Assembly (NCBI RefSeq): GCF_040549525.1
Contig: NZ_JBEPTM010000002.1
Coordinates: 372,001 to 436,000, forward strand
Source: Lacisediminihabitans sp040549525
GTDB taxonomy: Bacteria > Actinomycetota > Actinomycetes > Actinomycetales > Microbacteriaceae
Direction: 5' to 3'
Length of the DNA stretch: 64,000 bases
In this document: one piece after another, positions 58,266-64,000 of the stretch
Numbering within the stretch: position 1 is the first letter of the stretch
Layout: each line of letters starts with the position of its first letter
Translations under genes and position numbers: made by a program
Notes under the pieces: model-generated
Databases searched by the model: none
What the model saw: only the letters and a program-made list of their open reading frames with translations
What the model was told of the DNA's origin: nothing

Positions 58266-59321
58266 TCACAGGTGGTCGATGCGCGCGACCCCGATCTTGG
58301 AGTCGGCCATGCCGTAGAAGACGAAGAGCTGGCCGTCGATGCGCTCGATCGCGGTGGGGAAGACCACGTTGGGCACGATTCCGCTGCGCTCATCCTCGGT
58401 CTCGGCCGCCAACAGCGGCTCGGTGGTGCGGGCGAGGATCTTCGTCGGATCCGCGGCATCCAGGATCATCCCGCCCGCGGAGTAGTTCACCTTCTGCTGC
58501 TGCGTGAACGCGTTGTCGATCTCCCCGGTGACCCCGTGATACAGCACCAGCCAGCCTTCGTCGACGAGCACCGGTGGCGGGCCGCCCCCGATCTTCAGCT
58601 GCTCGAACGGGGATTCGGGGGCGGCGAGCATCCGATGCCCGTGCCACAGCACGATCGAGCGGATGTCTTCCATCACCTCGGTCACGGGCACGTAGCTGAT
58701 CCAGATGCTCTGCCGCTCGTCGGTGATGCCGGCCGGGATGGTGCGCAGTTCCCCCGGCTTGATGTCGCCGAGATCCCACATCGGGCGGTGGAGCACCGCG
58801 AAACTCTCCACCCCGTCCGGGGCGGTCACGGGCTCGGGGAAGAACACCGTGTCTTTGTTGTGGAAGAGGTTGAGGTCGATATCGAGGGCGTCATCGAACT
58901 CGAAGAGCGCCGGGCCGAGTCTCGTCCATTCGCGGAGGTCGGTGGATGTCGCGACCGCGGTGCGCGGCCCCAGCGGCCCGAATGCCACGTAGGTCATCAC
59001 ATGGAGGCCGAGCCACGGGATGAACGTGACCCGCGGATCCTCGGTGCCGGAGTTCTTCGCCCCGCGCTCCCATGACCGCTCCGGCTGCAAAACGACGCCC
59101 TCGCGTTCGACCCCGACCGGCACACCGTCCTCGATCACCACTCGGGCGAGCCCGACCCGGCTCACGTTTCCGGTGGCCACCATGCGGGGGAGGAGGTAGA
59201 GCGTGCCATCATCCGAGTGTCCGGTGGCCGGATTCAGCACCCCCTCTGCCTCGAGTTCGTCCCCGGGGAGCGGCGCCATGATTACGCCGGCGCGGGTGAG
59301 GGAATAAGGGAAGGGGAACAT
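58266..59321 (-). CDS. GH130-family glycoside phosphorylase (mannooligosaccharide-type)
   Basis: 351 residues. The five-bladed propeller pattern is clear: LNPATGHSDDGTLYLLPRMV, SGTEDPRVTFIPW (catalytic Asp in GxEDPR), NKDTVFFPEPV, and GGGPPPVLVDEGWLVLYHGV with SAGGMILDAADPTKI and NVVFPTAIERIDGQLFVFYGMADSKIGVA. GH130 enzymes phosphorolyse beta-mannosides in the cytoplasm. It follows the MalG-type permease (2 bases). Start ATG 59321. Confidence 0.92.
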   Translation of the reverse strand: MFPFPYSLTRAGVIMAPLPGDELEAEGVLNPATGHSDDGTLYLLPRMVATGNVSRVGLARVVIEDGVPVGVEREGVVLQPERSWERGAKNSGTEDPRVTFIPWLGLHVMTYVAFGPLGPRTAVATSTDLREWTRLGPALFEFDDALDIDLNLFHNKDTVFFPEPVTAPDGVESFAVLHRPMWDLGDIKPGELRTIPAGITDERQSIWISYVPVTEVMEDIRSIVLWHGHRMLAAPESPFEQLKIGGGPPPVLVDEGWLVLYHGVTGEIDNAFTQQQKVNYSAGGMILDAADPTKILARTTEPLLAAETEDERSGIVPNVVFPTAIERIDGQLFVFYGMADSKIGVARIDHL

Positions 59322-59323
59322 GG

Positions 59324-60199
59324 TCAACCTTTCACGCCCGAACCGATGTTGGTCGAGACGAAGTACCTCTGGAACACGATGAACAGCACGACGACCGGCG
59401 CCGCGAGCACGACAGCGCCCGCGAGGGTCGCGCCGAACGGATTGGACGCGGATGCCGCGACATTGGAGATGTAGTTGGCGAGGGAGACGGCCAGCGGTTG
59501 CAGGCTCGCCTCCTTCGTGACGAGGAACGGCCAGAGGAATTCGTTCCACGGGCCGATGAACGTGAGCAGCACCACCGTGATGATCGCGGGCCGCACGAGC
59601 GGGATCGCGATGCGCCAGAGCAGTACGAGCTCGCTCGCCCCGTCGATCCTCGCCGCCTCGAACAGCTCTTTGGGCAGCTGCAGGAAGTACTGCCGGAAGA
59701 TCACCACCGCCGTCGAATTGATGAAGAACGGCAGGATCATGCCGAGGTAGTTGTCGGCCAGCCCGTAGTCGCGCGCGATGAGCACGTACAACGGGATCAT
59801 CAGCAACTGGAACGGGATCACCTGCACCAGCAGAGCCAGAGCGAACGTGACTCCCCGGCCGCGCCACTGCAGCACGGCGAGCGCGTAGCCGGCCAAGAGT
59901 CCGAATACCATCGTGCCGAGGAGCACGCCGCCGGTGAAGATTCCCGAATTGAGCAGCCCCTGGAAGAGGTTGATTCGATCGTTGATCTGCACATAGTTCT
60001 CCCCCGTGATGTTGGCGACGTTGGGGAAGGCTCCGGCGACCGAGGGATCGGGCTTGGCCTGCAGCGATCCGATCACCATGTAATAGAACGGGAACAGGAA
60101 GACGAGGGCACCGATGCCGAGCACCACTCCCCGCAGAATGCGCTGGGGGCGCGACATCCGGGTGTGCGCGAAGTGGTCCGTGCGCTGTTTGGGGGCCAT
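59324..60199 (-). CDS. Sugar ABC transporter permease, MalG type (second module)
   Basis: 291 residues, six helices; EAA loop ELFEAARIDGASELVLLWRIAIPL. N-terminus KQRTDHFAHTRMSRP. The ATG overlaps the TGA of the MalF-type gene (TGATG). It forms the channel with that subunit. Confidence 0.92.
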   Translation of the reverse strand: MAPKQRTDHFAHTRMSRPQRILRGVVLGIGALVFLFPFYYMVIGSLQAKPDPSVAGAFPNVANITGENYVQINDRINLFQGLLNSGIFTGGVLLGTMVFGLLAGYALAVLQWRGRGVTFALALLVQVIPFQLLMIPLYVLIARDYGLADNYLGMILPFFINSTAVVIFRQYFLQLPKELFEAARIDGASELVLLWRIAIPLVRPAIITVVLLTFIGPWNEFLWPFLVTKEASLQPLAVSLANYISNVAASASNPFGATLAGAVVLAAPVVVLFIVFQRYFVSTNIGSGVKG

Positions 60200-61152
60200 C
60201 AGTCGTTCCCTCCCGCGAATCGGTTCTGCAACCAGGCGATGACGAGCACCACGAGAACCAGCACGACCCCGATGGCCGCAGCGGTATCCGGATGCCCCTG
60301 CTGCAGCCCGTCCTGGTACATGATCAGAACCGGCGAAGCGGATGCCCCGTTTGGGCCACCGCCACCCGTGAGCAGGTAGGGCTCGGTGAACAGGTTCGCT
60401 CCGGTGACCGTCGAGACCAGCAGCACGAGCACGGTGGCTGGTCGCACGCCCGGCACAGTCACCGAGAAGAAGCTGCGCACGGTACCGGCGCCATCGGTGG
60501 AGGCCGACTCGTAGAGCTCCTTCGGCACGGCCTGGAGGGCTGCGAGGTAGAGCAGGATGTAGAAGCCGAGTTGCTTCCACGTGACGAACAGGGCGATGGT
60601 CGGCATCGCCCAGTGCGGGTTGACGAGCCAGGACGGGCTCGGCGCGAGCGGGCCGAGCACCTGGTTGACGATTCCGTTCCCGTTGAAGAGAAACAGCCAC
60701 ACCGCCACGACCGCCACGCTCGCTGCGAGGTAGGGAACGTAGAAGCTCACCCGCAGGAAGGCCTTGAACCGGGTCACCTTGTTGAGCGCGCTCGCCAGGA
60801 GCAGCGACAGCACGACGGTCAGCGGCACGTTGATCAACAGGAAGATGCCAACATTTCCGAAGGAACGGATGACCGCAGGGTCGGAGAACGCCGTGATGTA
60901 GTTCTGCAGCCCGACGAAGGGACGATCGACCTGCGCGCCCGGGGCCGCGAAGAAGAAGTCGTGGAACGAGATCCAGACCGAATAGATCAGCGGATAGGCG
61001 AACACCAGGACTACGAACGCCAGGTAGGGCGCACTGAACAGCAGCCCGAGCGGATGCTTGCCGAGGAGGCCGCCCCGCCGGCGTTTCCGTGACGGTGAGG
61101 CACCCGGCTCCGGTGGCCGCGAGGCCACCGGAGACGTCAGGGTTGTGGTCAT
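60199..61152 (-). CDS. Sugar ABC transporter permease, MalF type (second module)
   Basis: 317 residues, six helices with a basic N-terminus (PSRKRRRGGLLGKHP). The EAA-like loop is ELYESASTDGAGTVRSFFSVTVP, where the canonical Ala pair is S-A. It starts 3 bases after the SBP stop and is translationally coupled to the next permease. ATPase missing, as in the first module. Confidence 0.92.
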   Translation of the reverse strand: MTTTLTSPVASRPPEPGASPSRKRRRGGLLGKHPLGLLFSAPYLAFVVLVFAYPLIYSVWISFHDFFFAAPGAQVDRPFVGLQNYITAFSDPAVIRSFGNVGIFLLINVPLTVVLSLLLASALNKVTRFKAFLRVSFYVPYLAASVAVVAVWLFLFNGNGIVNQVLGPLAPSPSWLVNPHWAMPTIALFVTWKQLGFYILLYLAALQAVPKELYESASTDGAGTVRSFFSVTVPGVRPATVLVLLVSTVTGANLFTEPYLLTGGGGPNGASASPVLIMYQDGLQQGHPDTAAAIGVVLVLVVLVIAWLQNRFAGGND

Positions 61153-61154
61153 GA

Positions 61155-62432
61155 CTACTTCTGCTTCGCGATCGTGTCGATCTTCGACGCAGCATCCGTG
61201 AGGGCGCTCTTCACATCTCCGTTGCCGGTGACCACCGTTTTGGTCCAGGCGTCACGGAAGGTCTGAAGCATCTCGACGGTGTTCGGTCCCGGGGGAACCT
61301 CGACGGTGCGGGAGGCCTGATCACCGAAGGCCTTGTAGGCCGGGTTCTTGGCGAAGTAGTCGGCGTAGGTGGCCTGCAGGTCGCTGCGGAGCGGCATCTG
61401 TCCCGTGATTTCGAGCAGCTTCTGGTCTTGCGCCTTGCTGGTCGAGAACTTGAGAACATCCCACGCCGTGCCCTGGTTCTTACAGGCGGAGTAGAGGCCG
61501 ATGTTCTTTGCGTCGCTGAAGGTCCACGTCTTGTCAGCCGCGATCCCCTCCTTGGTCGGAACCGGAACGGAGCCCCAGTTCACGTCCTTATAGACCGAGA
61601 CGGCCCATGGGCCGACGATGGCCATGGCCGAGTTGCCAGAGGCGAACGAGTCTCCCGTGTACTGCTCCGGGCTCGACAGCTTGTCTTTGTACATCGTCTG
61701 CCAGAAGTCGGCGACGTCGAAGCCGTCCTGGGTGGCGAAGGTCGCCTTGTTGTCCGCCACGATCTGCTTCCCGCCCGTGGCCGCGGCGTAGAGCGGATAG
61801 AAGTCGAACTGGCTCTGAAAGAACTCGCTCGTGGGTGCCGGCTGGATCGCGACCTTGGCGACACCCGCCGCGACGAGCTTCTTCGAGGTATCGATGAAGT
61901 CGGCGTAGGTCGAGAGCTTCGGGTTCTCGGGGTCCAGCCCCGCCTTGGCGAACATGTCCTTGTTGTAGAAGATCACGACGGGGTTCGACTTCCACGGCAT
62001 CTGGAAGTAGTCACCGGAGGTGTTCTTGTACTGGTCGGCGACTTTGCCACTGCGAGCCTCGATGTACGACGCGCCATCCGAGATCTTGGAGATGTCGACG
62101 AGGCCGCCCTGCTTCTCGAATTGGCCGACGGCGGAGGGAGCCGTGTTGTAGATCAGGCAGGGAGCGTTTCCGGCCGCAATGGCGGCTCCGATCACCTCTT
62201 CGCTGCTCTTTCCGGCCGGGATCTCCTGGCCCTTGACCTGTTCCTTCGGGTGGTCAGCGTTCCAGGCGGCAACCATCTGCTTGCCCCAGGCCACCTCCTG
62301 CTCGTTGTTCGAGTACCAGATCGTGATCGGGCCCTTGCCAGTGGTCGAGGTGGTTCCGGCGCCGCTGCTGCAGGCAGTGAGGGCGAGCGCGCCGGCGAGC
62401 ACGGTGGCGGCGATAACTGTTCTTCTTTGCAC
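61155..62432 (-). CDS. Sugar ABC transporter substrate-binding lipoprotein (second module)
   Basis: 425 residues from GTG 62432, with GGAAAG 3-8 bases upstream. Signal peptide with lipobox LTAC (Cys about 21). SBP_bac_1 motifs: WYSNNEQEVAWGKQMVAAWN, VIFYNKDMFAKAGLDPENPKL, SFASGNSAMAIVGPWAV. It probably binds mannooligosaccharides, given GH130 downstream. It follows lacI by 23 bases, so the repressor gene heads the operon. Confidence 0.9.
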   Translation of the reverse strand: MQRRTVIAATVLAGALALTACSSGAGTTSTTGKGPITIWYSNNEQEVAWGKQMVAAWNADHPKEQVKGQEIPAGKSSEEVIGAAIAAGNAPCLIYNTAPSAVGQFEKQGGLVDISKISDGASYIEARSGKVADQYKNTSGDYFQMPWKSNPVVIFYNKDMFAKAGLDPENPKLSTYADFIDTSKKLVAAGVAKVAIQPAPTSEFFQSQFDFYPLYAAATGGKQIVADNKATFATQDGFDVADFWQTMYKDKLSSPEQYTGDSFASGNSAMAIVGPWAVSVYKDVNWGSVPVPTKEGIAADKTWTFSDAKNIGLYSACKNQGTAWDVLKFSTSKAQDQKLLEITGQMPLRSDLQATYADYFAKNPAYKAFGDQASRTVEVPPGPNTVEMLQTFRDAWTKTVVTGNGDVKSALTDAASKIDTIAKQK

Positions 62433-62455
62433 AGTCTTTCCTTTTCTTCGTGCGG

Positions 62456-63502
62456 CTAGGGAGCCGCGGTGGGGGGTGGCGTGGTCGGAGCGACAGCGCT
62501 GGATTCGCGAATGACGAGTCGTGCCGGCGGAAGTTCTATGTCGTCGACCGTCTCGCCGGCGATCACTCGCAGCAGCAGTCCGGCGGCTTGGCGACCCCAT
62601 TCCTGCACCGTGGTGGTAACCGTGGTGAGTGAAGGGAAGAGGTGGGCGCCGATATCGCTTCCGTCGAATCCGGTAATGGAGAGATCGCGGGGAACGGAGA
62701 GGCCCGCCCGCGCGGCAACGCCAAGCCCGGCGATCGCCATCACATCGTTCGAATAGACGATCGCCGTCGGCCGGTCGGCGAGCGCGAAGAGCAGCTGGGT
62801 TGCGCGGGCCCCGCCGGCGGCAGTGAAGTCCGTCTCGATGATGAGCCCGCCGTCAAGGCCGTGCGAATGCATGGTCTCCGTGAACGACAGGCTCCGGCGC
62901 ACGCCGTGCAGCATGCGTGAGGGTCCGGCGACGTGTGCGATCCGACGGTGTCCGAGAGCGATGAGGTGCTCCACCGCGGCGACGATGCCCGGTGTGTCTT
63001 CGACGTTCACCGAGGGGAGATCGGACGGGACATCCGGATGACCGATGGTGATCGCCGTGAGCCCGAGACGTGCGACGAGCGCGATGCGGGAGTCGTCGCG
63101 ACGGAGGTCGGTGAGGATCACGCCGTCGACACGGTCGTGATCGGCGAGTTGGCGATAGCTGGCTTCCTCGTCGGCTTCGCTGCCGACGACGCTCAGCACG
63201 AGTGCCTGTCCCGCTGGCGCCAGGGCGGATTCGATTCCCGAGATGAAGGCAGGGAAGAACGGATCGCCCGACATCACCTCGGGATCGCGGGCGATCACCA
63301 GGCCGAGCGCGAACGATCGATCCGTGCTGAGCGAGCGTGCCCGCACGCTGGGGCGCCATCCGAGCTCGTCGGCGACAAGGAGGATGCGATCACGGGTCTC
63401 CGGCGAAACCCCCGGACGATCGTTGAGCGCGAAGGAAACCAGGCCCTTGCTCACCCCGGCGGCACGGGCGACATCCGTGATCGTTGCGCGCTGTTTCGCC
63501 AT
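62456..63502 (-). CDS. LacI-family regulator heading the second sugar operon
   Basis: 348 residues from ATG 63502 (GGAG 6 bases upstream). HTH and hinge: RATITDVARAAGVSKGLVSFALNDRPGVSPETRDRILLVADELGWRPS. The ligand domain has periplasmic-binding-protein-like VEHLIALGHRRIAHVAGPS and AIVYSNDVMAIAGL, SITGFDGSDIGAH. Three operator-like repeats lie in its leader/promoter, so it is autoregulated and controls the whole operon. Confidence 0.92.
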   Translation of the reverse strand: MAKQRATITDVARAAGVSKGLVSFALNDRPGVSPETRDRILLVADELGWRPSVRARSLSTDRSFALGLVIARDPEVMSGDPFFPAFISGIESALAPAGQALVLSVVGSEADEEASYRQLADHDRVDGVILTDLRRDDSRIALVARLGLTAITIGHPDVPSDLPSVNVEDTPGIVAAVEHLIALGHRRIAHVAGPSRMLHGVRRSLSFTETMHSHGLDGGLIIETDFTAAGGARATQLLFALADRPTAIVYSNDVMAIAGLGVAARAGLSVPRDLSITGFDGSDIGAHLFPSLTTVTTTVQEWGRQAAGLLLRVIAGETVDDIELPPARLVIRESSAVAPTTPPPTAAP

Positions 63503-63530
63503 GAGTACTCCACCCTGAGTGTTCGTGTAG

Positions 63531-63696
63531 CCGGCAGTGTTCTGAACCGGTGTCGTTTCGCGCCAGTAGATGCTGGCCGCGCTTCGGCCACCGGCAGTCG
63601 TCTGAACCGGTGGCGCCTGGATCTGGGTCGTGCGCGTCGTGCTACTTCGTGCGCGGTGCGGGTCGAATCGCATCGCCCGGCTGCCTTCTGAACCGG
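63531..63696. promoter_or_regulatory. Three operator-like direct repeats (LacI-type)
   Basis: 20-bp motifs CCGGCAGTGTTCTGAACCGG (63531-63550), CCGGCAGTCGTCTGAACCGG (63591-63610) and CCGGCTGCCTTCTGAACCGG (63677-63696). Spacing is 60 and 86 bp. The third continues into GAACCGGTTTAG, with the AACCGGTT core of a LacI palindrome, and lies just downstream of the promoter; the other two are in the ~190-base leader. Confidence 0.65.
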
Positions 63697-63703
63697 TTTA
63701 GTC

Positions 63704-63732
63704 AACCTAAGCCCGATCACCGGAGAAAGCAA
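63704..63732 (-). promoter_or_regulatory. Promoter of the second sugar operon
   Basis: Minus-strand TTGCTT (63727-63732), 17-bp spacer, TAGGTT (63704-63709). The third operator-like motif ends 7 bases downstream of the -10. A leader of about 190 bases precedes lacI. Confidence 0.6.
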
Positions 63733-63807
63733 CCCCTTTTGTGCAGATCGGGTGGCCCACGGATCCGCCATGTCCGTGCTCACCACTCACCCGCGCGTCC
63801 CAAGGCT

Positions 63808-63842
63808 CGCCGGCGCTAGCGCGTGACCACCGCGAATCCTCC
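63808..63842. repeat. 35-bp direct repeat, right copy
   Basis: Perfect copy of 56023-56057. On the minus strand it reads as the last 9 codons and stop of the secreted glycosidase, but no gene is in frame before it. It is followed by CCCCCTCGCGGGGG (63839-63854, overlapping its end) and a 15-bp palindrome TCCGCGCAGCGCGGA (63862-63876). Confidence 0.95.
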
Positions 63843-63861
63843 CCCTCGCGGGGGATTCCGC

Positions 63862-63876
63862 TCCGCGCAGCGCGGA
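63862..63876. promoter_or_regulatory. 15-bp palindrome upstream of the last gene
   Basis: TCCGCGC-A-GCGCGGA lies 14 bases before the GTG at 63891. Together with a CCCCC-TCGC-GGGGG hairpin to the left it may be a terminator for either strand or an operator. The spacer 63503-63890 also holds the operon promoter, three operator-like motifs and the 35-bp repeat. Confidence 0.4.
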
Positions 63877-63890
63877 CTAGCGTTGTCGGA

Positions 63891-64000
63891 GTGACCGAAT
63901 CGTCGAGCGCCCGCCGCTGGCGCGACAGCCCTGGCGACGTCGACCGGGACTGGGTTCGCCCGGAGCCCGGACGCCGGGAGTACGTGCGGGATGCCGTGCT
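63891..64000 (+). CDS. Start of an unidentified gene, possibly a sensor histidine kinase (cut by the window edge)
   Basis: GTG 63891 opens a frame that stays open to the end of the window (36 codons): basic/acidic N-terminus TESSSARRWRDSPGDVDRDW then VRPEPGRRE. The YVRDAV stretch at the end resembles the cytoplasmic lead into the first helix of actinobacterial histidine kinases, but too little is present for a firm call. GGA lies just before the start. Confidence 0.4.
   Translation, partial: MTESSSARRWRDSPGDVDRDWVRPEPGRREYVRDAV

Overview
This 64-kb window is a high-GC (about 65-70 percent), densely coded stretch of an actinobacterial chromosome. The gene content points to the family Microbacteriaceae: a DUF3073 protein beside purM/purF, a DUF6421 protein, a septum_form-type membrane protein, many GTG starts, short leaders and ATGA/GTGA overlaps. 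No rRNA, tRNA, CRISPR array, transposase, integrase or phage gene was seen, so this is essentially core chromosome with two sugar-uptake modules and several unusual intergenic repeats.

Layout. 1-4.6 kb: the end of a YczE-type membrane protein with a pentapeptide-repeat tail, a TipAL-like MerR regulator with its own promoter, a KimA-like K+ transporter and a two-gene CrcB/Fluc fluoride channel. 4.6-11.5 kb: a LacI regulator divergent from a sugar ABC transporter (lipoprotein plus two permeases) and a debranching-type glycosidase. 11.5-23 kb: HdeD-like protein, FAD monooxygenase, DUF3073, then purM and purF (divergent), a MerR/membrane-protein pair, SCP-like protein, EamA exporter, DUF2256-DUF3253 protein, purD and purC. 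23-30.4 kb: GNAT, DUF1003, a two-domain VOC protein, a sigma factor with its RskA-type anti-sigma factor beside a class F sortase and a DUF4397 surface protein, an SGNH hydrolase and an AI-2E family protein. 30.5-43 kb: purS-purQ, MscS channel, purL, an endonuclease-like gene between two related tandem-repeat arrays, SDR, chorismate mutase, Ohr, GNAT, MDMPI-like protein, purA with an SGNH-like gene, and a surface protein with an LAFTG sorting signal. 43-54 kb: a TetR/pseudo-ATPase/YhgE-Pip operon, TrmH-type methyltransferase, a photolyase-like protein that appears domain-permuted, AEC carrier, HAD phosphatase, septum_form protein, pyrE, exonuclease III and a GntR regulator. 54-64 kb: a DUF6421 gene, then a minus-strand sugar operon (LacI, SBP, two permeases, GH130, secreted glycosidase), and the first codons of a further gene.

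How the genes work together. Eight loci cover purine synthesis (purM, F, D, C, S, Q, L, A). Four of them (purM, purS, purL, purA) share a 13-bp -10/initiator-like motif 33-50 bases before the start codon. The second sugar operon reads as binding-protein import of oligosaccharides, intracellular phosphorolysis by GH130 and a secreted glycosidase, controlled by a LacI repressor with three operator-like repeats. The sigma/anti-sigma/sortase/DUF4397 group looks like a cell-surface stress regulon.

Most unusual: (i) a family of 101-104-bp imperfect palindromes with ends matching CATCATTCAGGAA / TTCCTGAATGATG at five intergenic sites, most abutted by short tandem repeats; (ii) two homologous tandem-repeat arrays flanking a lone PD-(D/E)XK-like gene; (iii) a 35-bp perfect direct repeat at the two ends of the second sugar module.
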